DNA of 64,000 nucleotides, taken from Paulinella micropora (lineage: Eukaryota; Cercozoa; Imbricatea; Euglyphida; Paulinellidae). A model generated the notes under the pieces. That model saw only the letters and a list, made by a program, of their open reading frames with translations, was not told the origin of the DNA and did not search any database. Numbering within the stretch: position 1 is the first letter of the stretch; each line of letters starts with the position of its first letter. The translations under genes and the position numbers were made by a program. Where the stretch lies: the NCBI GenBank assembly GCA_019918135.1, contig WBZZ01000631.1, positions 1 to 64,000 of the forward strand. The letters are read 5' to 3'. Below, piece by piece: positions 55,536-63,239 of this stretch.

Positions 55536-55789
55536 TTTTTTTTGTTTTTTACAAAAACCGCGCTCTGTAATCTTCCTAACCCCGCCGAGAGTACGCAAAT
55601 AGAGCTGCCAAAGACCAAGGGCGGGGAGGTACAACGTCCTTTCCTCTCCCCCCCCCTCCCCGCCTGGTCACACTTTCACACAGTTTTACAGCCGGAGGCT
55701 AACATTTGGGTAGTCGAATAAATGCACGTTTCTTTTTATTTAAACTTCGGGCACGGCCGTTCGCCGGCAAGATGCCGTCACGGCCAAAC

Positions 55790-56404
55790 TTAACCTGCGA
55801 GGCTTTTGAGAAAAAAATACACTTCGCGAGAAGAAAGCGGTTTAGTAGCGAGAAGCGCTCCTAAGTGCGTTCTGGTTTCCTCTGATATCTTCTTGTTTTT
55901 CGTTGCTGCTTTTATTGCCTGTTGCAGTTTTTGCCTCGCTGCCTGTTCTTCTTTTTGTATAAGCTCGTGGCTTTCGCTTGGTTGCATCTTTTTGTGCCTC
56001 CAAATAATTTCTTGCAACTGTTCAAAAGCTTTTTCAACCACCCGAAGTTCTGCGTCGTCAACTGCATCTGTTCGCATCTTTTCCATATACTTTCTCTCGA
56101 AAGTCGCGTCAGTTTCTACCGGCTTGGGACCAGTAATTCGTAAGCCCCTGCGTGCTAGCTCGTTGACGAGCTCTTCCAATGCCTGCTCTCTTGTTAATTC
56201 TGGCTTGGCGCCCTCTTTGTCGTTCAATAGACGCACTAGCGTATGTGTATCCACCACCACCTCAAAATCCTTGACGCCTTCTGCTGCTATTTCAAGCACG
56301 CTATTTTTTTCCACGAGCTCGTTTATCACATTCATCGGGTGTCGCTTAGCAGCTCTTGCTTGTCCAAAAAGTCCAGCTGGGGTCACACGTTTACTGTTGT
56401 TCAT
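55790..56404 (-). CDS. Coiled-coil 204-residue protein
   Basis: ATG at 56404. After a basic head (NNSKRVTPAGLFGQARAAKRHP), most of the protein is predicted helical with coiled-coil heptads (residues ~85-185, VEKAFEQLQEIIWRHKKMQ; EEQAARQKLQQAIKAATKNKK). It has no Cys cluster, membrane segment or catalytic motif. GC is lower than in most neighbours. It is similar in style to the gene at 16.4-16.8 kb. A structural or scaffold role is a guess. Confidence 0.65.
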   Translation of the reverse strand: MNNSKRVTPAGLFGQARAAKRHPMNVINELVEKNSVLEIAAEGVKDFEVVVDTHTLVRLLNDKEGAKPELTREQALEELVNELARRGLRITGPKPVETDATFERKYMEKMRTDAVDDAELRVVEKAFEQLQEIIWRHKKMQPSESHELIQKEEQAARQKLQQAIKAATKNKKISEETRTHLGALLATKPLSSREVYFFLKSLAG

Positions 56405-56636
56405 GGGACGGGAGGTTTTTTCTTACAGGCGCGGTCCCGCACCCCAATCGTCTTAGGCCCTTACTATTTCTTTGTGGTTTTATTGTCTTGGATTTTAGGT
56501 ACAAAGTTCCTCCTCGAAGCCTCTGCTGCGGCCCCCCCCCTCCTCCCGCCGGCCCCCCCCCCCACCACTGCTTTGGATCTCCGAATGCGGCCCCCCCCCT
56601 CTCCCCGGGCGTTGCACCCAAAAGAAATTCTTAGCT
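56405..56636. other. Intergenic with C runs
   Basis: C-run sequence near 56.53-56.60 kb. No supported gene; overlapping frames are Pro/Gly translations of the runs. Confidence 0.4.
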
Positions 56637-56815
56637 GGATTTTACGACGGTTGGCGCCAAATACCGCGATTTGCGCAAGATTAGACACATTTTTTTCGCC
56701 GCAAATTGCGGCACTTGGCGCCAAAATGTCAGGCAGCTGAAAAAACCATTTTTTTGGTGATTTTGGCAACAACGGAAGGTCAAAGGAAAATTTTCGGGGG
56801 AACGGGGGAGGGCAC
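56637..56815. repeat. TTGGCGCCA repeat family, copy 2
   Basis: Same order as 50.58 kb: TTTTACGACGGTTGGCGCCAA, CGATTTGCGCAAGATTAGACA, CCGCAAATTGCGGCAC. It ends with CAAAGGAAAATTTTCGGGGG, which also ends copy 3. Confidence 0.65.
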
Positions 56816-57048
56816 AAGCACAAAGTCATAGTCCTGCCTTGTTTTTGCTTGTAGACGGTGTCAGCGTGCGCGATCTGGCGGCCAAACTAGCGCGCAGTCT
56901 GTGGTTTTGTACGCCGGATTGAGAGGTAAAATCACGAAAAACGCGGCAGGACACGGCAGGGGCGCGTGGGAAAGACGTTTGGTGCGCCAAACCAGCCGCC
57001 GGCCAGCCACAACTTTCAAAAAAGTCTTTTAATTAAAAAAAGCGTAAC
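56816..57048. other. Intergenic, no supported gene
   Basis: Mixed sequence, then AT-rich (TTTTAATTAAAAAAAG) just before the 3' end of the minus-strand C2H2 gene. No gene was seen. Confidence 0.4.
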
Positions 57049-57663
57049 TTACTTTATATCAACATTAGGCTCCGACGCCGGGGTTGGGGGGAGGAGGGGC
57101 AAGGCCGGGTGCTTTTTTCTGCGGTGTTTCTGTAAAAGGTGGTTTGCGTAATAAGGCTGGCCACAGTCTTGGCAGGCGTAAGGCCTCTCGAGCGTATGCT
57201 TCCGCCGCGTGTGCATGGCGAGGAGGGCTTGATTAAAAAAGCCCTGTCCGCAGATGTCACACACCCGAGACTTTTCTGCCAAATGCACGCGCCTGACGTG
57301 AACCCGCAGCTGAGCCGCAGCAGGAAAGGTGCGCGGGCAATGCTCGCAAGCAAAGGGCTTTTGTCCCGTGTGTCTTGGCAGGTGCAGTGCGCGTTGTTTG
57401 GCAAGCGCGAAGCTCTTGTCGCAATGTGGACAGGGGAAGGGTTTTTCGGCGGCGTGCATGCGTCGCCGGTGGACAATGACGTCGTAGGATCGTGTGAAGG
57501 CTCGGCCGCAGTCTCCGCAGACATGTTCTTTTCGTCGCGTGGCCGTGGACTGTGGCCGACCCTCCCCGCTGGAGGCTGGCATTGTTAACAGAGGCGAATT
57601 TGTCAGGGGCTCGAGCTCCGTCAAGGGCTCGAGCTCGAGCCAGTATTCGGGGGTGAGTTCCAT
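57049..57663 (-). CDS. Five-finger C2H2 zinc protein (204 aa)
   Basis: ATG at 57663. A short acidic Leu/Glu head with a direct repeat (LELEPLTELEPLT) precedes five C2H2 fingers in tandem from about residue 49 to 190. Examples are HVCGDCGRAFTRSYDVIVH, FPCPHCDKSFALAKQRALH and FACEHCPRTFPAAAQLRVH, then RVCDICGQGFF and YACQDCGQPYY. Linkers of the AEKPF/GQKPF type between them are typical of DNA-binding Kruppel-like proteins. It ends in a Pro-rich tail. A sequence-specific DNA-binding regulator is the natural reading. Confidence 0.8.
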   Translation of the reverse strand: MELTPEYWLELEPLTELEPLTNSPLLTMPASSGEGRPQSTATRRKEHVCGDCGRAFTRSYDVIVHRRRMHAAEKPFPCPHCDKSFALAKQRALHLPRHTGQKPFACEHCPRTFPAAAQLRVHVRRVHLAEKSRVCDICGQGFFNQALLAMHTRRKHTLERPYACQDCGQPYYANHLLQKHRRKKHPALPLLPPTPASEPNVDIK

Positions 57664-57745
57664 CCTGCCGACCCTTTCCTTTTCTGTTCCGCTAGCGGAC
57701 ACAGAAAGACAAAAATGAGGGGGCGGGTGGCCCCCCCCTCTCTCG

Positions 57746-57870
57746 CACCCTTGGTACACGGGCGCGCCGGGCGGCCCCCCCCCCACCCACACACACAGCC
57801 GCCGTTACCGTCCACCGTTGGCGCCAACCTTTTTTTTTGCCAACCCGCGATTCTGTGTCTCGACTGTCAG
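57746..57870. repeat. Mosaic intergenic block 1, copy 1
   Basis: CACCCTTGGTACACGGGCGC, a C-run, then GTTGGCGCCAACC, TTTTTTTTGCCAACCCGCGA and TCTCGACTGTC. The same order occurs at 60.35-60.48 kb. Confidence 0.7.
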
Positions 57871-57970
57871 TGCCAATGGCGGCAGGGGGGACAGAATCGT
57901 GGGGGGCAGAAGGCGCAAGGGCGGCGGGGGGGGGCCGGACTCTTTGGGCTTAACGACATGCCCACGTCTT

Positions 57971-58119
57971 CCGCTACGGTGGTAGCGTTTGGCAATGACT
58001 TTCAAGCAGAATCTTTTTCGGGCAAGAATGGCAGGGCGGGGATTTTTTTCATGTCTTTCCCCGCCCGCGCAGCGTCTCCCGAAAGATTCTGCTTGAAAGT
58101 TATTGCCAGAACCACCGGA
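57971..58119. repeat. Long hairpin element (MITE-like), copy 2
   Basis: Inverted arms (about 57,990-58,041 and 58,058-58,110) share TGGCAAT.ACTTTCAAGCAG at the outside and CGGGAGACGC...CGGGCGGGGA in the right arm. That last core is also the arm core of the element at 10.02-10.16 kb. T-rich loop. No coding capacity. Confidence 0.65.
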
Positions 58120-58264
58120 AAAAAATATTGCGTGCCCGCGGTTTGCCGCGAATTGTGGCACGCAAGATTTTTCGCCTGCTCTGAGCTTCGCGGCCCCCCC
58201 CCTCCCAATCCCCAACTTCTCCCCTTTCCATTCTTCCCCTCCCGAGCGTTGCCCCACCAATTCT

Positions 58265-58430
58265 TTTTAGCTGTCTGCCGGTTTGATGACAGTTGGCGCC
58301 AACTGTCGCAAAAATTAGATACACTTTTTCTGCCGCAAATTGCGGCACGCAGCCAAGATTTCTTTTTTTTGGCGAAATGGTCGGCAATCGAAATTTTAAC
58401 CAAAGGAAAATTTTCGGGGGAACGGGGGCG
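58265..58430. repeat. TTGGCGCCA repeat family, copy 3
   Basis: GATGACAGTTGGCGCCAACTG, CGCAAAAATTAGATACA, CCGCAAATTGCGGCACGCAG, and end CAAAGGAAAATTTTCGGGGG. It follows directly after the hairpin element and before another shared block (58.44-58.52 kb). Confidence 0.65.
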
Positions 58431-58439
58431 GGGAAGGCT

Positions 58440-58525
58440 GTCTTCTGTTGGCCGGCCCCCCTTCCACCTATCCAGGCCATGTTGGATGGCTTCTTTGAGC
58501 TCCACGGCCCCCCCCCCTCCTGTGT
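58440..58525. repeat. Mosaic intergenic block 2, copy 1
   Basis: TGTCTTCTGTTGGCCGGCCC, CCACCTATCCAGGCCAT and GAGCTCCACGGCCCCCCCC recur in order at 60.475-60.545 kb. Confidence 0.65.
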
Positions 58526-58586
58526 CTGTAAAATATGTATTTTAAAAAAAAGAAAAAACAAAAGGGGGAACCGAGTTCAAACCAGC

Positions 58587-60212
58587 ATGTCCAAGCGCCG
58601 GAAAGTGGACGTCCCGCGCACCGATGATGTGCGCACCCTGTTGGATTTGCCAGCCGATGTGTGGGAAGTGGTCTTTCCTTTGGTGTCCGGCAGCCCTGCC
58701 TGGCTGTATGCGGTGTGGATCCCCGCGTGCAAGCAAACGCGCGACATGCCGCGCCCAAAAAGCTGGCCGAGCCTGAAGATTCGCGCGGGCAGTCCCCCGA
58801 TCCCCGCCGCACGATGGGCTGAATGGCGCGAAATCACTAGCGTGACCATTGACAAAAAGCTGCCGGCCGACAGGCTGTCGATCCTGGCACAGATCCACGA
58901 AGCCCAGACTTGCGTGCACGGCCTGTTGCTCCCCCACAACCTAGTGGATCTCGAACTACGAGAGGCAGCGAAGGTCACTGGCTTGCAGAGGCTGGGCTCC
59001 CAGGAGCCGGTGCTAGAAACCAAGGAAGGTGGTTTGGCTAGCGCTGAATGGCGTAGTGGAGGGGCTTGGTGCGACCGTTGGCTGAACCTTGATCGCTGCA
59101 CGGAAGTCAGCTCCGAAGCGCTAGCCGCTTACCTGACGCAGGTCCGGCCGCGCACCCTGTTGCTTACCGGACTCAACCCGTTCCTAAGTAGACCCCGGAC
59201 CATCGCGTCCGCCGGCAGCTGCTTGCGGCAGCTCAGTCTTCGTAACTGCCCAACGCTCGAAGACCTCCGCTGGTTGGCGCCCCTAACTGAATTGCAGACC
59301 TTGGACCTGACCAACTGTTCTAGTATCACAGACGACGCTCTGGCCGTGGTGGCTGGTCTGCAAAGGTTAACGCGGCTCAACCTTGGTCATTGCGGCCATT
59401 TGGCTGCGCAAAGCCTAGCACGCTTGTCGGGCCTGACAAGTTTGATCTATCTAAATCTTAGCTCTTCCCACAGACTGACTGATGTTTCGTTTCTGGGGAG
59501 CCTCTGTGGGCTACAAAAGCTGCGGCTGGGTGGCTGCAACCTCCGCAACGAGCAACTGCACCCGCTCTCGGGCCTGAACAATCTACGATTTCTCGACCTA
59601 CAAAACAATTTTATGTTCTCTGACGAGGGGCTCCGGCATTTGTGCAGTCTAGTGCATTTGGAACGTCTAATCTTGGATTCGTTGCGTGCAATGACAGGCG
59701 CGGGGTTCGTGTATTTGCGGGACCTGCACAATCTGCAGCATCTGAGCCTCTACCACTGTACCAATCTCAATGGGGCGCACTTCCGAAATCTTCCGTACGG
59801 ACTGCGGCATTTAGACCTCACTTTGTGCACCGGCCTCACCGGCAATGCGGTAGGACATTTGCAGCACCTGGCAGAGCTGCGCAGCCTAAACCTAACTCGG
59901 ACAAATGTTACCTCTGCCTGGTTCCAGAATTGTGTACAGCTGGTTAACCTTGAACATCTGGTGTTAGACGCCTGTGCGGAGCTTGATAATGGCGTATTTC
60001 AATATCTAGCTCCCCTCCACAAGCTAAAACAATTAAGTATTGTATCTTGCCGCAAGCTCAAACGCACAGCTATTAGAGCCTTCAAGATTCGGCGCCCCGA
60101 TGTGGTCATTTTCGCAAACGACGACGACGACGAAGAAGAAGAAGAAGAAGAAGAAGAAGAAGAAGAAGAAGATAACCCTCCCCTCCATCCTCCGCAACGC
60201 TCCCTGATTTAA
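58587..60212 (+). CDS. F-box-like/LRR protein with acidic tail (541 aa)
   Basis: ATG at 58587, SKRRKVDVPRT with a basic head. Residues ~17-50 resemble an F-box (LLDLPADVWEVVFPLVSGSP). From ~175 to ~510 there are roughly fourteen leucine-rich repeats of the Cys type (LQTLDLTNCSSITDDAL; LTRLNLGHCGHLAAQSL; LRHLDLTLCTGLTGNAV). The C-terminus is an acidic microsatellite-encoded run (DDDDEEEE..., a GAA/GAC repeat at 60120-60172) followed by a Pro-rich end. It is the largest LRR protein of the window, presumably an SCF-type adaptor. Its flanking gaps are full of shared repeat blocks. Confidence 0.75.
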   Translation: MSKRRKVDVPRTDDVRTLLDLPADVWEVVFPLVSGSPAWLYAVWIPACKQTRDMPRPKSWPSLKIRAGSPPIPAARWAEWREITSVTIDKKLPADRLSILAQIHEAQTCVHGLLLPHNLVDLELREAAKVTGLQRLGSQEPVLETKEGGLASAEWRSGGAWCDRWLNLDRCTEVSSEALAAYLTQVRPRTLLLTGLNPFLSRPRTIASAGSCLRQLSLRNCPTLEDLRWLAPLTELQTLDLTNCSSITDDALAVVAGLQRLTRLNLGHCGHLAAQSLARLSGLTSLIYLNLSSSHRLTDVSFLGSLCGLQKLRLGGCNLRNEQLHPLSGLNNLRFLDLQNNFMFSDEGLRHLCSLVHLERLILDSLRAMTGAGFVYLRDLHNLQHLSLYHCTNLNGAHFRNLPYGLRHLDLTLCTGLTGNAVGHLQHLAELRSLNLTRTNVTSAWFQNCVQLVNLEHLVLDACAELDNGVFQYLAPLHKLKQLSIVSCRKLKRTAIRAFKIRRPDVVIFANDDDDEEEEEEEEEEEEEDNPPLHPPQRSLI

Positions 60213-60347
60213 ACGAAAGATGACCACACCGTCTATCTTTTAGTTTTTTTGTTTTCATTCGCGGTTTGGCCTTGGTGTCATACAGTGGCCCCCCCCATTT
60301 CCCCATGCACTTCCATTAAAATCAAGCGCAACCCTTTTCTGCAATTC

Positions 60348-60560
60348 GCACCCTTGGTACACGGGCGCGCGGGGTGGTCTCTTTTCAACAGTTGGCCCCC
60401 CCCCTTTTATCACAGCGGGCTCCCGACCATTGGCGCCAACCTTTTTTTTTGCCAACCCGCGATTCTGTCTCTCGACTGTCTTCTGTTGGCCGGCCCCCCC
60501 CCACCTATCTAGGCCATATTTCTTCGAGCTCCACGGCCCCCCCCCACACTTCCACTTTCG
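60348..60560. repeat. Mosaic intergenic blocks 1 and 2, second copies
   Basis: This gap repeats block 1 (CACCCTTGGTACACGGGCGC..., TTGGCGCCAACC, TTTTTTTTGCCAACCCGCGA) and block 2 (CTTCTGTTGGCCGGCCC, GAGCTCCACGGCCCCC) in order, close together. At 57.7-58.5 kb the same two blocks lie ~600 bp apart with the hairpin and TTGGCGCCA elements between. Confidence 0.7.
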
Positions 60561-60626
60561 CGCCCCCCCCCCCGTGTGAGACACAGCGCACCTCTCAAAC
60601 AAAAACGTACACCACGAACTTCGCTG

Positions 60627-61337
60627 ATGGATCCGCTTGAACCGGAGGACGCCAGAGCTCATGGCGTAGAGGAGTTTCAAAAACTGTCGGCCATGAAGTT
60701 TATTCAGGCCAAGCTGTCCCAAATTACCTTCGAGTGGCCGGCGTGCCGTTGTGCGCAGGCCTGCCGCCTAGCCCACCGGAAAAAATTCGAAGGGTGCAGT
60801 GCAGAGATTTCAAGGGCTTTGGGCTCTCTGGCTCAAAAGCCAATCGGTCTGACGCCGGAGGAAGCCAAGTACAGGCCCGACGTGACTATACTAGACGGTC
60901 GCGGAAGCCCCGCAGCGTTTGTCGCGCTCACACGATTGGAGGCAAAGCACTGGCGGGCTTTTTATAAATTTCCGCAAGTGGCAGGCCTCCAAATTAACTT
61001 GGGCCCCAAGATACAATCGTGCGGGGCAGAAGGAGGCTATGTGTTGCGGGACGTCGGTAGCTGGCGGCCACTGGCAGAATGCCTGGCTTGTGCCAAACAA
61101 AACCAGGCCGCGGTAGACGCCGCGACGGCCGAACCAAGACGGTCCGCGAGGGGTCGTGAGATGTACGAGGCCCTGGAGAGCAGGCTGCGCCACCAGCCCT
61201 CGGTCGAGCGCGTCAAAAACCCGCTGCTTCAAGGGGGCCTGCCTGCGTGGCTGTCAGACGACGAAGCGGCCGTGATGCCGATCTTGAGCTACACACCAGG
61301 CGCTAAGCAGAATGTTGGTTTGCTGACTTGGAGCTAA
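60627..61337 (+). CDS. CoiA-like nuclease-fold paralog (236 aa)
   Basis: The ATG at 60627 (MDPLEPEDARAHG) is preferred over upstream GTG codons. Residues ~30-150 match either half of the double CoiA-like protein at 19.5 kb: QAKLSQITFEWPAC, RRKKFEGCSAEISRALG, then YRPDVTILDGRGSPAAFVAL, then HWRAFYKFPQVAGLQI. The acidic residue expected on the strand after RPDVTILD (E in the 19.5-kb copies) reads A here, so catalysis is doubtful. A Cys pair (CLACAKQN) lies near 165. The C-terminal ~60 residues are unrelated to the larger paralog. It is probably a degenerate, non-catalytic copy or a binding protein. Confidence 0.65.
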   Translation: MDPLEPEDARAHGVEEFQKLSAMKFIQAKLSQITFEWPACRCAQACRLAHRKKFEGCSAEISRALGSLAQKPIGLTPEEAKYRPDVTILDGRGSPAAFVALTRLEAKHWRAFYKFPQVAGLQINLGPKIQSCGAEGGYVLRDVGSWRPLAECLACAKQNQAAVDAATAEPRRSARGREMYEALESRLRHQPSVERVKNPLLQGGLPAWLSDDEAAVMPILSYTPGAKQNVGLLTWS

Positions 61338-61672
61338 ACACAGCCTTTCACCGCTTCTTTTTTTTCGCAGACACTTCCTCTTCCCCTCCAAAGGAGAGGA
61401 CGGCCCCCCCTCCCTTCCGGAGAAAGAATTTGTTTCAAATTAAAAAAGTTTAGCCACACAACTCTTCGTACCCCCACCTGGGGGGAGTGCAAACTAACAA
61501 GGAGGGGGGGGGGTAGGTCGCAAAGTCCCCCCCCCTCTCTCTCTCTCTCTCTCTTAGACGCACTTTTGCTCAGCAAAGGACGGGGGGTCCGAATGATACT
61601 AAGCGCGCACAAAAAAAACGAGCGCTAACGCGAGAGGTGACGCAAAAAAACCAAAGAAGCAAAAGTGTACAC
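61338..61672. other. Intergenic: G/C runs and CT microsatellite
   Basis: A G run near 61.50 kb followed by a C run and (CT)n near 61.53-61.55 kb, then an A-rich leader before the ATG at 61673. No gene was seen. Confidence 0.5.
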
Positions 61673-62485
61673 ATGTCGGGAACGACCACAGCAGAACAAC
61701 CGCCCAGCTCGCTAGCTCAGGCCGCCTCCGGCGCGTCCCGTAGCGAGGAAGAGCTGCTAGAGACCAGAATTGGCGGCCCGGCTCGAACTGGCCCTTGTAA
61801 AAGGCGGCGGTTGCAGCTCAGCCGCATCAACGCAAAGCCGCCCGTCACTTTGGAACGCATCCTGTGCGCGTCTTTGCTGCGCCAGGTCGTGCTCGCCGCG
61901 GTCGGCCCCGAGCCCCCGAAGACTGAGGGGGGAGTCGCGGCCCGTGCCGCCTACTACCGACAGGCCGCCAGGCTCGCGCGTGTGTGCCGAGCCTTCCAGC
62001 GCATCGTCGTCGATGCGCTCTCGCGCGCGGACGAGCTCGACCAGCGGGCCACGCTGATATTCTACGGCATGCTCCAAGCCAAGCCCTGGCTTAGCCTCAA
62101 TTACGTCAGACGAGAAATTCTTTTTATGCCCAGCCCCATGCTCCGTCAAGTCTACCGCGGCCGGCCGCGGCGGCGGCGGCGGGCTGACTCCGATGATGAC
62201 GACCGCCTCACCGACGACTGCCTGACAGACGAACGCGCGTACCTCCGCCGGGAACTCCCGCCCGAAAGCTTCCGGCACCGCCAGGTGGCCACCAGGCGCC
62301 CCGGCGCCGAGCCCCGGCTCGTCGAAGAGGTCTGCTCCAGCAGGCTGGCGGGCTTCCTGGCGGAAACCATGCTCCTGCACAAGATCCGCGAACACATCCA
62401 AGTCCTCCGCGAACTCAAGAAGCTGCGCGCTCAACGCGACCGGCGCGCTCTCGACAGTCGCGCAAATGTCAAAAAGCTAGCGTAA
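61673..62485 (+). CDS. F-box-like 270-residue protein
   Basis: ATG at 61673. A Ser/Ala/Glu-rich head and a KRRRLQLSR basic cluster precede a helical stretch at ~60-115. There LERILCASLLRQVVLAAVGP and ARLARVCRAFQRIVVDAL resemble the first and last helices of an F-box with an inserted loop. The middle is Arg-rich with an acidic DSDDDDRLTDD segment (~residues 168-178). The C-terminus is a Lys/Arg/Leu helix. There are no leucine-rich repeats. The F-box call is tentative; it could be any small helical adaptor. Confidence 0.55.
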   Translation: MSGTTTAEQPPSSLAQAASGASRSEEELLETRIGGPARTGPCKRRRLQLSRINAKPPVTLERILCASLLRQVVLAAVGPEPPKTEGGVAARAAYYRQAARLARVCRAFQRIVVDALSRADELDQRATLIFYGMLQAKPWLSLNYVRREILFMPSPMLRQVYRGRPRRRRRADSDDDDRLTDDCLTDERAYLRRELPPESFRHRQVATRRPGAEPRLVEEVCSSRLAGFLAETMLLHKIREHIQVLRELKKLRAQRDRRALDSRANVKKLA

Positions 62486-62635
62486 GAACTTTCCTGTGCC
62501 AAGAAAGAAAAGTCTTTGGCTCTTAAGTTTTCTTTTTAAGTACAACAAAACTACCCGGCAAAAGGACCGGAACACACACATCCGGCTTTTTTTAAATTTA
62601 TTCAAAGCCCAGCAATAAACGATGGGGGAGTGGAG
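62486..62635. other. Intergenic, no supported gene
   Basis: A/T-rich 3' region of the preceding gene. No repeat or gene was recognised. Confidence 0.4.
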
Positions 62636-62731
62636 AAAAGGCAGTAGTGAGTAGGAAAAAGGCAGTAGTGAGTAGGAAAAAGGCAATAGTCAGTAGCAAA
62701 AGGGCAGTAGTCAAGAGAAAAAGGCAATCCT
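62636..62731. repeat. ~21-bp tandem repeat
   Basis: Four or five copies of AAAAAGGCAGTAGTGAGTAGG with increasing divergence at the right end (AGTAGTCAAG). Confidence 0.8.
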
Positions 62732-62834
62732 CTGTGCGCGGCGCGGGGGGCTGATTGACCGCCCCCTCAAAAGCATTTCTGCCCCCTATATTTATAGACA
62801 TCACTTTTGGTACCACATCAGCGCCCCGCGCCGC

Positions 62835-63040
62835 AAAGTCCGGTGATACTTTCTTCTAGTCCGCAAAAAGCGGTGAAATTTCCGCGAACTAGAAGAAACG
62901 GCCGCAAAACACGGTAAATCTTTGCGGACTAGAGAAACGACCGCAAAAGCAGGTGAATTTTCCGCTGCATTTTGCAAAAAGGGGGGGGGGCCAAGCTAGT
63001 GAAAATGCAGCGCATCCGGTTGAAAAGCAGGTGAAGGTTC
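62835..63040. repeat. Cluster of short inverted repeats
   Basis: TTCTTCTAGTCCGC / GCGAACTAGAAGAA form a palindrome near 62.85-62.90 kb. GCGGACTAGAG recurs near 62.925 kb. CCGCTGCATTTT / AAAATGCAGCG form another inverted pair around a G-run near 62.96-63.01 kb. CGCAAAA.GC(A/G)GGTGAA recurs several times. No gene was seen. Confidence 0.65.
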
Positions 63041-63239
63041 TTGTGGCGAGCAGGAAAAGAGGCTAGAATTTTCCCCTTGTTCATAATTTCATCTTCTCGT
63101 ACACTTTACTAGCGCCCCCCTTGGGCTAGAGTGCACATGTAACTAAGAAAGTGCACACGAAATTAAGAGAAAAGTTTTATTGATGCTCAAGCTTTTACGA
63201 GAATCTCTGTAGAAAAATGTGGGACCGGCACACAAACAA

